DNA from: Chloroflexota bacterium
GTDB taxonomy: Bacteria; Chloroflexota; Limnocylindria; Limnocylindrales; CSP1-4
Assembly: GCA_021802825.1 (NCBI GenBank)
Contig: JAJZRG010000012.1
Location: forward strand, 19,101-83,100
Direction: 5' to 3'
DNA length: 64,000 nt
Within the stretch, counting starts at the first letter, position 1; each line of letters starts with the position of its first letter. This document shows, one piece after another, positions 8,059 through 17,406 of the stretch. The notes beneath the pieces were generated by a model. It was not told the DNA's origin. It searched no databases and saw only the letters and a list, made by a program, of their open reading frames with translations. The position numbers and the translations under genes are program-made.

Positions 8059-8448
8059 ATGCGCGTCGCGAAAGACGATGTCGAGGTCAGGATGGCGATT
8101 CCCGGTGCCGTGATCCGTCAGCGACGCGGTTTTGGCGACGCGGGCGCATTCGGCACGATCAGCGGGGAGTACTTCACCCTCGCGGCGGGCGTCGACACGA
8201 CACCCCTTTTCCAGGGACTGGAAGGCGATCTCTGCCAGTGCCCCCACTGGGGCTTCGTCTTGAGCGGGCAGCTGACGACGACCGATGCGGGCGGCGCGCG
8301 TGAGACGGTCGGAGCGCATGACCTCTTCTACTGGCCGTCCGGGCACAACGTGAAGGTCGACGCTGACGCGGAGATCGTGATGTTCAGCCCCCAGCGCGAG
8401 CACAGCCACGTCATCGAGCACATGATCGGGAAGGTGAGTGCCGGTTGA
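8059..8448 (+). CDS. Small cupin-domain protein
   Basis: 129 residues. A single cupin barrel is suggested by CPHWGFVLSGQLTTTDAGG followed by ETVGAHDLFYWPSGHNVKV: the first motif has a His, the second PxGH. Strong ribosome site (GGAGAGGAG). First gene of an operon with the TetR regulator, which overlaps its end by 11 bp. It could sense or bind the small ligand that releases the regulator, or be a small enzyme, but metal ligands are too sparse to name a reaction. Confidence 0.8.
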   Translation: MRVAKDDVEVRMAIPGAVIRQRRGFGDAGAFGTISGEYFTLAAGVDTTPLFQGLEGDLCQCPHWGFVLSGQLTTTDAGGARETVGAHDLFYWPSGHNVKVDADAEIVMFSPQREHSHVIEHMIGKVSAG

Positions 8449-9055
8449 TGTGCCCGCGATGAGCGCGACCGCGGAGCCGATGCACTCGACGAAGCAGCGC
8501 CTGCTCGACGCGGGCTTGCCGATGCTCCTGGAGCATGGCTACAACGATCTGGGCATTCAGGCGCTGCTCGCCGCCACGGGTATCCCGAAGGGCTCCTTTT
8601 ACCACCATTTCGCGGACAAGGAGGACTTCGCGCTCCTGGTCGTCGAGCAGTACATGTACGCGGTGCATGCCGGGCTCGATGCCTGCCTGGGGGACACGAG
8701 CCGTCCTCCGCTCGAGCGAGTGCGCTGCTTCTTCGAGACGACACAGCAGCACTACCGGCGAGAGGGATACATGGGCTGCCTGTTGGGTGGGCTGGGACAG
8801 GAGCTGTCAGGCGTGAGCGAGCGGTTCCGGCGCACGATCGAGGACTGCTTCTCCGGCATCGCCGAGCGGATCGCCGTCGGTCTGGAGGAGGCCCGGCAGC
8901 GAGGCGACATCGCAGCGGACTCCGATGCTCGGCAGCTGGCGAACCTGCTGGTCGACTGCTGGGAGGGCGCGGCGCTCCGCAGCCGGCTGCGGCGCGATCC
9001 CGCTCCGCTGGACGCGATGCTCGACTTCTACTTCCGTTCGGCGGTCGTTCGCTGA
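8438..9055 (+). CDS. TetR/AcrR-family transcriptional regulator
   Basis: 205 residues from GTG 8438; ATG 8459 is an alternative. Residues 20-65 form the TetR helix-turn-helix: LLDAGLPMLLEHGY, then GIPKGSFYHHFADKEDF, the recognition helix with the hallmark FYHHF. The C-terminal ligand domain begins GCLLGGLGQELS, as in AcuR/NemR-like repressors of reactive-compound detoxification genes. The 30-bp palindrome upstream of the cupin gene is the obvious operator. Likely a local autorepressor responding to a small electrophile or organic acid; the ligand is not determinable. Confidence 0.9.
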   Translation: MPVDVPAMSATAEPMHSTKQRLLDAGLPMLLEHGYNDLGIQALLAATGIPKGSFYHHFADKEDFALLVVEQYMYAVHAGLDACLGDTSRPPLERVRCFFETTQQHYRREGYMGCLLGGLGQELSGVSERFRRTIEDCFSGIAERIAVGLEEARQRGDIAADSDARQLANLLVDCWEGAALRSRLRRDPAPLDAMLDFYFRSAVVR

Positions 9056-9481
9056 GCCGCGGGTCAAGCCGCTGTGGGGGGCTGGCCCAGGATCCCCCGC
9101 ACCTCGAGACGAGGAGAACGAATCGTTGACCTGCGGCGACCCGCGCCCGAGGTGTTCGGTTTCGCCGACGTGGTGAGCGTCCAGATCGCCTGGTAATCAC
9201 TCGGTCCGTCATGCGGCCGGCGGGCGTGGTGACCACTGGGGACGGCGGACGTCTGGCCGGCCGAACGGCGGATCCCGTGCCGAAACCCGGCCCGACGCGC
9301 AGCAGACCCGCAGCGCCTCGCGGGTCCAGTCGCCGGTCGCGGCGTCCTCCACCGTCTCGGCCACGAACGACGGCGAGCCCGCCGGACCTCCAAGTCAGCC
9401 GAAACCGCTCGGCGTCGGCCGAAACCGCTCGGCGTCGGCTGACGTATCCGCGGCATCGACGTTCCGCATGGAGGACATCCC
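9056..9481. other. Gene-poor stretch with a 20-bp tandem duplication
   Basis: No credible gene. GAAACCGCTCGGCGTCGGCC occurs at 9401-9420 and again at 9421-9440 with one change. Overlapping frames are Arg/Pro-rich shadows. It should hold the promoter of the small secreted protein at 9482. Confidence 0.5.
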
Positions 9482-9727
9482 ATGAAGCGACTCGCGCTCC
9501 TCGCCGGGCTTGTCTCGGCGCTGGCCCTGCCGGCACCGGTCGGCGCGTTCCATCACGTCTTCCTGCCCGATCCGGCGCTCGACTGCGCGAACCCGGCTCC
9601 GATCGCCGGGAACAACCCGGCCGCAGCCGCTGCGATCCGGGACCGGAACCCCGTTTTCAACCCCGGTGTCGCGATGCCGCCGAGCGGCCGCGAGAACGCG
9701 CCCGACGATATGGCGCACTGCGGCTAG
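9482..9727 (+). CDS. Small secreted protein
   Basis: 81 residues with a clear signal peptide (MKRLALLAGLVSALALPAP, cleavage near VGA-FHH). The mature part is about 58 residues, Asn/Pro-rich, with two Cys (one near residue 35, one at the penultimate position) that could form a disulphide. No known family. Preceded by GGAGG about 10 bp before the ATG. Confidence 0.65.
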   Translation: MKRLALLAGLVSALALPAPVGAFHHVFLPDPALDCANPAPIAGNNPAAAAAIRDRNPVFNPGVAMPPSGRENAPDDMAHCG

Positions 9728-9796
9728 GGTCGCAGCCGGGCTCCCGAGCGAACAGCGCATGGTGGGTGGACGCTCGTCGGACAGGTAGTGCCGGCT

Positions 9797-10024
9797 TCAC
9801 GCCGGCACGTCCCTTGGTCTTCTCTGTTCGTCAGCGCCCGTAACGCCCGGCTCACGGAGCCGGTAACCGAGGCCGAGGGTTGTCTCGATCCGCGAAGCCT
9901 GGTCACCCAGCTTCTTCCTGAGCGACCGGACCTTCGCCTCGATGACGATGCCCCCACCGGCACCGTAGCCCGAGGCCTGTCGGAGCATGTCAAACCGGGG
10001 AACGACCGGCCGCCTGATGCTCAC
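9797..10024 (-). pseudogene. C-terminal remnant of an OmpR/PhoB-type response regulator
   Basis: The frame contains VIEAKVRSLRKKLGDQ followed by IETTLGLGYRLREPG, the recognition helix and wing of the OmpR-type winged helix. The preceding MLRQASGYGAGG also aligns with that domain. The receiver domain with its phospho-Asp and the first part of the winged helix are absent, so about 60 of an expected 230 residues remain. It is best read as a decayed gene fragment. No partner histidine kinase is nearby. Confidence 0.65.
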
Positions 10025-10152
10025 GAGGCTAGCTGATCACTTCGAACTCGAACTTGGTCAGATCGATCCGGAACAGCAGCGCAGGTGCGACCCGATCAGC
10101 ACCCCCGTGTCTGCCCCATCGAAATCGTCGGCGTTTCAGGGCCGCTCTGGCA

Positions 10153-12939
10153 TCAGCGGCGGGCTTGGCGAGCGCCCGCGAGGTCCGGAGGGAGCGCGGC
10201 GATCGTCGCGCCCAGCTCGGCCCGCGAGTGGATGCCCAGCTTGCCGTAGACCCGCTCGAGTACGCTCTCGACGCTCTTGGGGGCGAGGAACGCCCGCGCG
10301 GCGACCTCCCGGTTGGTGAGGCCGGAGGCAGCGAGCTCGGCGACGCGCCGCTCGGTCTCGGACAGGTGGTCGGGAGTGGATGCCGGGTGGCCCACGCGAC
10401 CGAGTTCGGCGCGGGCTCGCGTGGCCCAGAGCTGCGCACCGAGTCCCTCGAAGATCTCGAGGCTCGCCTTGAATGCCTCTCGAGCTGCACCCTTCTGACG
10501 CGCGCGCCGGAGGAGCTCCCCGCGGATCAGCAGCGTCCGGCCGCGCTCCAGGGGGATCGGCAAGGAGTCGCTCGCCTCGAGGGCCTCGTCGATCGCATCG
10601 AGTGCGACGTTGAGCCGTCGGCGCGCTGCCTCAACTAGCGCACGAGAACGGGCGGCGAGGGCCCGGTTCCACTGCCGGTGGGCGATCAGGCGGGGATTCT
10701 GGATCGCCGCCGTGAGCCGTTCGGCTCGCTCGATCTCGCCGATCTCGAGGAGTGCCTCGATGGCGTCGGGCACGAAGAAGCCCGTCGCGAAATCGACGCG
10801 TCCGACCGCTTCGACCGGGCCGAGGAGGGATTCGAGAACCCGTGCCGCCTCGACCGGGGCTCCGCGGGACAGGGCAAGTGTGCCGAGCGCGGCCATCGAC
10901 CACTGCGCCCCCACGAGCCAGCCGGTCCGCTCCGCCAGCTGCAGCCCCTCACGCGCGTCGGCTTCGGCCTCCGGCCGGCCTTGCTGTGCGCCGACGAGCG
11001 CTCGCATCGCGAGGGCAAAGCCCCGCATCGTCTGTGCAGCCGACAGCTCCGCTGCCTCGAGGGCCTCATTGACGCTATGGCGGGCGCGGGCCAGCTCGCC
11101 GGCCAAGACGTCCACCCAGGCCAGATTCACGAGCACAAACGGAAGGTCGCTGTCCTCGCCTCGATCCCGCATCAGGTCACGCAGCGAGAGGAGCATTCGC
11201 CGGGCGTCGGCAAGGTCGGCCGTGTAGAGGTGGAGCAGCGCCGCGATGAGGGTCGGCCTGAACCACAGAGCGCCTTGACGATCGATGTCCTCGAGACGCA
11301 ACGCGCGATCGAGGGCGACACCATCGAGCACGCCTGTCGCGAGAAAGTGCGCCATCGTCCGCACGGCCAGGGCTTCCGCGAGAAAGGGCTCGTCGCCGCA
11401 GGCCTCGCCGAACTCCGTGGCCCTGGTGGCGTGCCGCTCGGCTGCTGCGAAGTCGCCGCGCCCGATCTGCACGAAGGCCACATCCAGAAGCAGTGGAGCC
11501 TCGGTCCCGCCGTCCTGGACGCAGGCCAGGGCTTCCTCGAATGACCGGCTCGCGTCCGAGTAACTGTCCTGGAGCCTCGCCTCGCCCAGCAACCGGAGGG
11601 CGCGCGCCCGAAGCGTCGCCGGCGGCGGGGTCGCGAGCACGCGCTGGGCAAGCTCGATGGCGCGCTCCCGATCCCCGGCATGGAGGCAGTGATCGGCGGC
11701 GCGCAACCAGCGCTCCCGCCGGACCGCCGGATCGTCCGGGAGTGTCCGGTCAGCCGCCTGCTGCTCGAGCTCCGCCGCAACCTCGGGTGCCCCCCGCCTG
11801 CGCGCCTCCTCGGCCGCCTCGTGCAGGACCGCCGCGACAACGGCGTCGGGCTCGGCCGACGCTCGGGTGAGATGACGAGCGCGCTCCATCACGTCCGGGG
11901 CGGTCTCGGCGAGCCTCGCATGGAGCCGTCGTCGTCGGGCCGGCGACGCCTGGGCGTAGGCCGCGGCGGCGAAAAGGGGATGGGTGAACTCGACGAGCCC
12001 CCCGCGCTCGATGACCACCCCGGCCGCCAAGGCGGGCTCGAGAGCGTCGAGATCGATGGCCTGGCTCGCTGCGCGGCCGCTCGCCGCGACGGTCAGCAGC
12101 GCGTCGTGGGTCGCTTCCGGCAGGGCCGAGATCTTGTCCGCGACCAGCGCGGCCAGGCTGTGCGGCAGCGGGAGCGGCTGGCCTGATGGCGGCACGCCCT
12201 CCCGTTCGAGCGCGCGGGCGATCTCGAGGGCGAACATCGGATTGCCGCGGGACGCCGAGTCGACCTTGAGCAGCATGGGGCGACTGAGAGTCAGGCCGAC
12301 CTGGTCGACGATGATCCCGAACAGCGCGGCCATGCTGAGCGGCCCCAGGCGAATGCGGGTCACTCGACCGTCAGGCGCTGCCCGCACGAAGGCCGGCGGA
12401 TCAGACTCCGGTCGCGAAGACACCACCATCCCGATCGGCATCCCGTCCACTCGCCGGGCCGCGAACTCCAGGACGCGGATCGATGCCGAGTCCAGCCACT
12501 GCGCATCGTCGACCGCAACGACGACCGCGGCGCGGCCGCCCAGGATCCCGAGGAGCGTCAGGAAACCAGTTGCAACCGCCCGCTGGTCAGGGGCGCCGCC
12601 GTCATGCTGGGCCCGCAACAGGGCCGCATCGAGGGCCCTGCGTTGCGGGCTGGGAAGGCGGGCCGTCAGTTCGTCGTAGGCCCCGCCGAGGAGGTCCGTC
12701 AGGCCGGCGTACGGGAGCGCCGCGTCGGAGGCCGTGGGTCGGGTCTGCAGCACACTGAGACCCCGCGCTGCGGCGAGCTCGAGGACGTTGTGCCAGTACG
12801 TGGTCTTGCCGATCCCCGCCTCACCCTCGATGTGGAGGGTGGCGTGGCTGTCCTGCAGGCCGTCGAGGAAGCTCGACGCGACGCCCAGCTCTCGATCTCT
12901 GCCGACGATGCGATAGGACGCCGCAGTCCGGGACCGCAT
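10153..12939 (-). CDS. LAL-type LuxR regulator with AAA/NB-ARC-like ATPase domain
   Basis: 928 residues. Amino-terminal ATPase: IVGRDRELG, then the Walker A GEAGIGKTT (residues 39-47) and Walker B-like VVVAVDDAQW. A middle region of about 550 residues has TPR-like helical repeats. The C-terminus is a LuxR/GerE helix-turn-helix (LSETERRVAELAASGLTNREVA then KSVESVLERVYGKLG). Members of this family (large ATP-binding LuxR, MalT-like) activate nearby operons when ATP and a ligand are bound. It is divergent from a DUF4242-exoprotein operon (13046-18000), its most likely target. Short intergenic region of 106 bp. Confidence 0.92.
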   Translation of the reverse strand: MRSRTAASYRIVGRDRELGVASSFLDGLQDSHATLHIEGEAGIGKTTYWHNVLELAAARGLSVLQTRPTASDAALPYAGLTDLLGGAYDELTARLPSPQRRALDAALLRAQHDGGAPDQRAVATGFLTLLGILGGRAAVVVAVDDAQWLDSASIRVLEFAARRVDGMPIGMVVSSRPESDPPAFVRAAPDGRVTRIRLGPLSMAALFGIIVDQVGLTLSRPMLLKVDSASRGNPMFALEIARALEREGVPPSGQPLPLPHSLAALVADKISALPEATHDALLTVAASGRAASQAIDLDALEPALAAGVVIERGGLVEFTHPLFAAAAYAQASPARRRRLHARLAETAPDVMERARHLTRASAEPDAVVAAVLHEAAEEARRRGAPEVAAELEQQAADRTLPDDPAVRRERWLRAADHCLHAGDRERAIELAQRVLATPPPATLRARALRLLGEARLQDSYSDASRSFEEALACVQDGGTEAPLLLDVAFVQIGRGDFAAAERHATRATEFGEACGDEPFLAEALAVRTMAHFLATGVLDGVALDRALRLEDIDRQGALWFRPTLIAALLHLYTADLADARRMLLSLRDLMRDRGEDSDLPFVLVNLAWVDVLAGELARARHSVNEALEAAELSAAQTMRGFALAMRALVGAQQGRPEAEADAREGLQLAERTGWLVGAQWSMAALGTLALSRGAPVEAARVLESLLGPVEAVGRVDFATGFFVPDAIEALLEIGEIERAERLTAAIQNPRLIAHRQWNRALAARSRALVEAARRRLNVALDAIDEALEASDSLPIPLERGRTLLIRGELLRRARQKGAAREAFKASLEIFEGLGAQLWATRARAELGRVGHPASTPDHLSETERRVAELAASGLTNREVAARAFLAPKSVESVLERVYGKLGIHSRAELGATIAALPPDLAGARQARR

Positions 12940-12997
12940 GGCCGCGCGCTTTCCTCTCTCCAGGACGCCCGACGGCGAGTCTACATCCGCACGAACC

Positions 12998-13015
12998 GGG
13001 AATCACCGGTTTCCC
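12998..13015. promoter_or_regulatory. Inverted repeat between divergent LAL regulator and DUF4242 operon
   Basis: GGGAA (12998-13002), eight bases, TTCCC (13011-13015), lying midway between the divergent genes. A candidate operator for the LAL regulator, but short; it differs from the CATCGGTC repeat used near the second LAL gene. Confidence 0.35.
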
Positions 13016-13045
13016 TGACGACGCTCCGGCGTCCACCGTTCGACC

Positions 13046-13390
13046 ATGGGGACTGCGACGAGGGTCCGGAAGCGCCGGTCGGCCCGCACCTATCTCGTTG
13101 AGCGTTACTGGCCCGGCGTGTCGCGCGGCGATCTGATCGAGCGGCTCACCCGCGCAGTGGAGTGCGCCCAGGAAATGCGTGCCCAGGGCGCGCAGATCCG
13201 ATACGTCGAGACGATGCTCATCCCCTCTCAGGACACGGTCCTGTGCCTGTTCGAGGCCGATGGTCCGGATCGCGTGGCCAGGCTCAACCGAGTGGCCGAC
13301 CTGCCGTTCGACCGAATCAGCCGAGTCGACCAGCTCGGGCTGAAGGACGCCGAGGGATCAGGGCACGACACCGAGCGCACAGCGCCATGA
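13046..13390 (+). CDS. DUF4242 protein (SCO4226-like ferredoxin-fold)
   Basis: 114 residues. The core YLVERYWPGVSRGDL, IRYVETMLIPSQDTVLCLFE and the following helix match DUF4242, small alpha/beta proteins of which the Streptomyces member SCO4226 binds nickel. Function in cells is unknown. The stop overlaps the next start as ATGA, so it is co-translated with the large exoprotein gene. A second DUF4242 gene at 18341 also sits beside a LAL regulator and a secreted protein. Confidence 0.8.
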   Translation: MGTATRVRKRRSARTYLVERYWPGVSRGDLIERLTRAVECAQEMRAQGAQIRYVETMLIPSQDTVLCLFEADGPDRVARLNRVADLPFDRISRVDQLGLKDAEGSGHDTERTAP

Positions 13391-16300
13391 GGTCACTGGG
13401 CAGGAACGCCAACACGAACCCTCGCCGCCTCGTCGTCGTCGGCCTCGTCGCGGTGGTCGTGGCAGCCATCGTGGCCGTTCAGGCCATCCAGCAGCCGACG
13501 GCGACCCCGACGCGCCCGGCCGACGCAGCGATCACCCCGCCCGTTCAGCCCCTGATCGCGAGCGTCGCCTACGTTCGGAGCAGCGGAGCCGACGGCCGGG
13601 TGTTGGCGGGCCGGCCGGTGACGGTCAGCGCCCACGCGCTGGGCGAGTCGGGCGTGGCGGCGCTCGAGCTGTGGGACGGCACCGAGCGGCTGGCCGCTCA
13701 GGGGGCCGGTTCTGCCCCGCCACGGCCCGCCTCATACGCCCGCTGGCAATGGACCCCTGCTGAGCCGGGGCTGCACACGCTGTTCGTGCGCGCCATCGAC
13801 CTGCGCGGGGGCGTGGTCCAGTCAAACGTGGTCCGGGTGCAGGTCGCACCCTCGCCGGCAGGCAGCTCAACGCGCGCGATGTGGGCGCTGGCCGGAAGCT
13901 CGACGCGCCTGATAGGCGGTGCGCTCGGGATCGCCAGCCGGGGCCGGCGGCTCGACCTCACGGCCACCTCGGCGACCCGCTATGCGATCGCGACGCCAAC
14001 GCTCCAGGCGACCCTGGAAGGCTGCGAGCTCCAGCTCAAGGTTGCCGCAATGCCCGCGCAGGCCACCGGTGTCCAGCTCGTGGGCCTGGCGCCGGCCGGA
14101 TCGGCCTTCACCCCACTCGTGGCGCTCGCCGCCGAGGCCTCAGCGACGACCCAGACCATCGACTTGGCCGCCGCCGGCTCCTTCCTGTTCGCCGCCTCCG
14201 CCTTCGACGCTTCGGTTGTTGCCTACAGTCAGCCGGTCGAGGTCCTTGCACCGGCCCGCTGCGAGGGTGGCGGCTGGAGCGGTGGCCTGTCGCTCGTCGC
14301 CGGGAAGCTGCTCGGTGGCCAGGCGGTCGACAAGGCCTACCTCTACCTGACCCAGGGCAGTGGTGCGGCGGTGCGCGTCCCAGCCGGGCAGAGCGAGTTC
14401 GTCGAGACGGACGGCAGCGGTGCGCTGGACTTCGGCCCAGTGCTCCCGGCGCTCGACGGGTCGCCTCTCGCCATCGAGGCATGGGGCTGGAAGGGAGACC
14501 AGCTCGTCAACCTCGGCAGCGGCTCGTTCACCCCCGCTCCCACGCCGTCGTCAGGCGCCAATGGCGCATCGAGTGGCGGCGCGACGATGACCTTCGGCGG
14601 CGGGCTCGAGAAGGTGGCCGGCACGCTCACGACGCTCAGGGTCATCAACAGAGTTCTGTCCAACGATGCGTCGGCACCGGCCGGCGTCGACTGCGTCGGT
14701 CCCAGCGAATTCTGCTACTACGAGGAAGCCGCCAGCTCCGGGACCATCGAGCGGCCGGCCGATGGCACCACCAAGCCGCTCCTCAAGAGGTTCCGGTGGA
14801 CGACCGTGCTGGCGAATGTCAATCAATTCGTGTGGCAGATCCTGCCCTATCCGCCTCCGAAGTCGGCCGATCTGACCCCCCCGTTCGTGGTCGACCAGGG
14901 GGTCGTCGTCGTGACCCCCGGCGAGCCCGAGGGTGAGTTCAGCATCGACTTCAACAAGTACTTCCTGCACACCACCCCGACGCTCTCTCTGGGCCTTTCG
15001 ACCACCCAGTCGTCTGGCGGACAGCTACAGCTGTTCGGCAATCTCGGCGGGTCGTCAAGCTCAACCGCCACGCCCGCGCCGAGCAAGAGCAGCACGATCG
15101 GCCAGTTCGCGTACGCCAGTCTCGACGCGCTGCAGCTCGCGGCGTTCGGCGACAAGTTCTACGTCCGGCTCGTGCCGATCGAGTTCAACTCCGCGTCGCC
15201 GCCCTCGAACGCCGTCACGCTCGATGTCGTCGAGCCGGCCGTAGCGATCGAGGTCATCGACCCGCACGCCGGCGAGGGCTGGAACCAGAACGCCTACACG
15301 GTCCAGTGGACGTTCGAACCGCCGGTCGGGCCGGATCCGGCGTACGCGCGCTGTGCCCTCGTGACCTCGGTTGATTTCGGCGTCGTCGGGCCGACCGCAG
15401 CGCTATACGAGGCGTATCGCCAGTCCGGCAAGCCCCTGTGCTACGAGCCGCCCAGCGACGACGGCTGGAGCGTATGGGACGCCTTCGACGCGTTCGTCGA
15501 GTTCGTGAGCGATGTCTGGGATTACGTCGCCGACGCCGCCGACTGGGTCAAGCAGCAGGTCGTCGCCGTCGTCCTCACCGCTGTTCCATGCAAGGAGATC
15601 GCCAGCGAGGAGGTCTGCAAGGGGATCGCCAACACGGCGCTCAACGCAGCTCTGATCTCGGTCGGCGTCCCGCCGACCCTGCCCGACTTCGACACCGTCG
15701 TCGCGGGCCTGAAGGGCGACCTCGAGACATTCATCGTCCAATCGGCGCAGTCCATACCCGGGGTGGCCGAGGCCTGCGGCCTGGCCGAGGCCGGCAATGC
15801 CGTGTCGAGCAAGGTCGAGACCTGCGAGGAGCTGGCCGGCGTCGCGATCGACGAGATCATCAGCCAGGTCAAGCAGGCTCGCAGCGACGCGGCGGGCCAG
15901 GCCTCGGGCTGGGCCGCGCCGGGCGTCACCTTCGAACCCGACCCCCGGGGCATCTGGCACCCGCCGGCCTTCAACCTCACCATCACCCGCACGAGCGACC
16001 CGGTCCTGCCCAAGACGTGCTCGCTCTGGACCTCGATGAAGTCGACCAAGAAGGGCTGGACGTTCCCGGAGCTCTGGAACGGCTACCCCAAGAACGTGAC
16101 GAGTGACGTCTCGGGTGTTCCGCTCACCGGGGCCGGCATGATCATCCCGCCGATGGCGCCGGGCAAGTCCATCACCCGCAAGCTGTGGCTCAGCCAGCCG
16201 ACGATCTGGTTCGAGTCGCAGCGCTCGGAGTGGTACTGGAAGTACTACCAGGCGCTCAACACGGACCTCGCCCAGTTCAGTCGCGCGTGGGTCCTCCTGA

Positions 16301-16401
16301 CCGGCGGCTCGGAGCTGACGTTCGGCGTGGGCAGCAACTGTGCCAAGGCTTCGGAGCAGGGCCCAGTGGTCCTGGCGAAGAGCGCATATGACAGCAACTG
16401 A
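13387..16401 (+). CDS. Large membrane-anchored or secreted exoprotein with Ig-like domain
   Basis: 1004 residues from ATG 13387, chosen for the ATGA overlap; an upstream in-frame extension to 13162 only shadows the DUF4242 gene. A positively charged start and one hydrophobic segment (LVVVGLVAVVVAAIVAVQ) give an uncleaved anchor or signal peptide. Residues 50-155 form an Ig-like/bacterial interaction module (ALELWDGTERL, TPAEPGLHTLFVRAIDL). The rest is Gly/Ser-rich beta-structure with a Pro-Thr-Ser linker near residue 380 and a Cys-containing helical section at 690-850. No enzyme motif was recognised. First of three exported products in this operon. Confidence 0.8.
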   Translation: MRSLGRNANTNPRRLVVVGLVAVVVAAIVAVQAIQQPTATPTRPADAAITPPVQPLIASVAYVRSSGADGRVLAGRPVTVSAHALGESGVAALELWDGTERLAAQGAGSAPPRPASYARWQWTPAEPGLHTLFVRAIDLRGGVVQSNVVRVQVAPSPAGSSTRAMWALAGSSTRLIGGALGIASRGRRLDLTATSATRYAIATPTLQATLEGCELQLKVAAMPAQATGVQLVGLAPAGSAFTPLVALAAEASATTQTIDLAAAGSFLFAASAFDASVVAYSQPVEVLAPARCEGGGWSGGLSLVAGKLLGGQAVDKAYLYLTQGSGAAVRVPAGQSEFVETDGSGALDFGPVLPALDGSPLAIEAWGWKGDQLVNLGSGSFTPAPTPSSGANGASSGGATMTFGGGLEKVAGTLTTLRVINRVLSNDASAPAGVDCVGPSEFCYYEEAASSGTIERPADGTTKPLLKRFRWTTVLANVNQFVWQILPYPPPKSADLTPPFVVDQGVVVVTPGEPEGEFSIDFNKYFLHTTPTLSLGLSTTQSSGGQLQLFGNLGGSSSSTATPAPSKSSTIGQFAYASLDALQLAAFGDKFYVRLVPIEFNSASPPSNAVTLDVVEPAVAIEVIDPHAGEGWNQNAYTVQWTFEPPVGPDPAYARCALVTSVDFGVVGPTAALYEAYRQSGKPLCYEPPSDDGWSVWDAFDAFVEFVSDVWDYVADAADWVKQQVVAVVLTAVPCKEIASEEVCKGIANTALNAALISVGVPPTLPDFDTVVAGLKGDLETFIVQSAQSIPGVAEACGLAEAGNAVSSKVETCEELAGVAIDEIISQVKQARSDAAGQASGWAAPGVTFEPDPRGIWHPPAFNLTITRTSDPVLPKTCSLWTSMKSTKKGWTFPELWNGYPKNVTSDVSGVPLTGAGMIIPPMAPGKSITRKLWLSQPTIWFESQRSEWYWKYYQALNTDLAQFSRAWVLLTGGSELTFGVGSNCAKASEQGPVVLAKSAYDSN

Positions 16402-17386
16402 GCGGCACGCGGCAGCTCCACGATCCCGCGTGCTCCGGTGGCTCGCGCCCTGGCTGGCGGCCCCACTGATCCTCGGGATCGCGGGGGCGGGCATGTCCGC
16501 CCCGTCCACGGTCGCCCGGGCCTGGTTCGACGAGCCGCTTCCTGGCGCCCACCTGCCGTTCGGTTCCGTCGAGATCGCGGTTCATGCGACCGCTCCCGGC
16601 GGCCTGGATGCAATCCGCATGTCCGTCGATGGCGCCGTCGTCGAGACGCGACCGGTGGCGGGCAAGCCTCGCCTGGCAACGGCCCGATTCGATTGGCTGC
16701 CGCAGGGGGAGATGGGCTACTGGCTGATCGTGCGTGGCCGGTCGGGCGAGACGTGGGGACTGGCGGCGGCGGTCTTCGTCATCGTCGGGAATCCGATCCC
16801 TGGCGCCGCGTCCGCATCCCCGTCGCCCTCCGCCGCCTCGCCGTCGCCGCTGGCAACGGCCAGTGCCGCGCCGTCCACGGCCACTCCCAGCGCGACGGCA
16901 GTATCGACACCGCGACCGACGCCGACGACCCGGGCGACACCCACGCCGACAGCTCTGGCGACTCCGAAGCCGAAGCCGACGCCGACGCCGGGGTCGACGC
17001 CGACGTCGACTCCCAGCCCAGCACCGACTCCCAGCCCCGCCGCGACGCCCAGCCCGAGTCCAACCCCCTGCCTGCCCCCGGCGCCGTTGCTCATCTCGCC
17101 GCCGGGCGGTGCGCTGCTCGCTGACGACACCCCGACGCTTTCGTGGGCCTACCGGATCGCGCCAACGTGTGACCCGACGCGCTTCCGGGTCCAGGTCTCG
17201 ACGGCCCGCGACCTCTCGTCGCCACTCCTCTCGGCGCAGGTTTCCGGCGGCACGTTCAGCTGGGATGTGCCTGCTTCCCTGGCGCCCTTCGTCACCTATT
17301 TCTGGCGCGTGAACCCGCAGGCGGCCGATGGGAGATACGGCCCGTCGTCCGATGTGTGGAGCTTCTGCGTCCGGGCCTGCCCGTGA
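16388..17386 (+). CDS. Secreted protein with Ig-like module, Pro/Thr/Ser stalk and FN3-like domain
   Basis: 332 residues from ATG 16388, overlapping the previous gene by 14 bp. Signal/anchor segment (VLRWLAPWLAAPLILGIAGAG), then an Ig-like module (WFDEPLPGAHLPFGSVEIAVHA) similar to that of the upstream gene. Next comes an 80-residue low-complexity linker of repeating Thr-Pro and Ser-Pro (about 140-225). The last 100 residues (LLISPPGGALLADDTPTLSW, FRVQVSTARD, YFWRVNPQAADG) resemble fibronectin-type modules of surface proteins. Probably displayed on the cell surface with its neighbours. Confidence 0.8.
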   Translation: MTATERHAAAPRSRVLRWLAPWLAAPLILGIAGAGMSAPSTVARAWFDEPLPGAHLPFGSVEIAVHATAPGGLDAIRMSVDGAVVETRPVAGKPRLATARFDWLPQGEMGYWLIVRGRSGETWGLAAAVFVIVGNPIPGAASASPSPSAASPSPLATASAAPSTATPSATAVSTPRPTPTTRATPTPTALATPKPKPTPTPGSTPTSTPSPAPTPSPAATPSPSPTPCLPPAPLLISPPGGALLADDTPTLSWAYRIAPTCDPTRFRVQVSTARDLSSPLLSAQVSGGTFSWDVPASLAPFVTYFWRVNPQAADGRYGPSSDVWSFCVRACP

Positions 17387-17406
17387 GCAGACAACGGAGG
17401 TGACCC

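Noticed and set aside
9797..10024. Functional stand-alone winged-helix regulator
   Set aside because: Only the last part of the OmpR-type domain is present and the helices before it are missing, so it cannot bind DNA normally.
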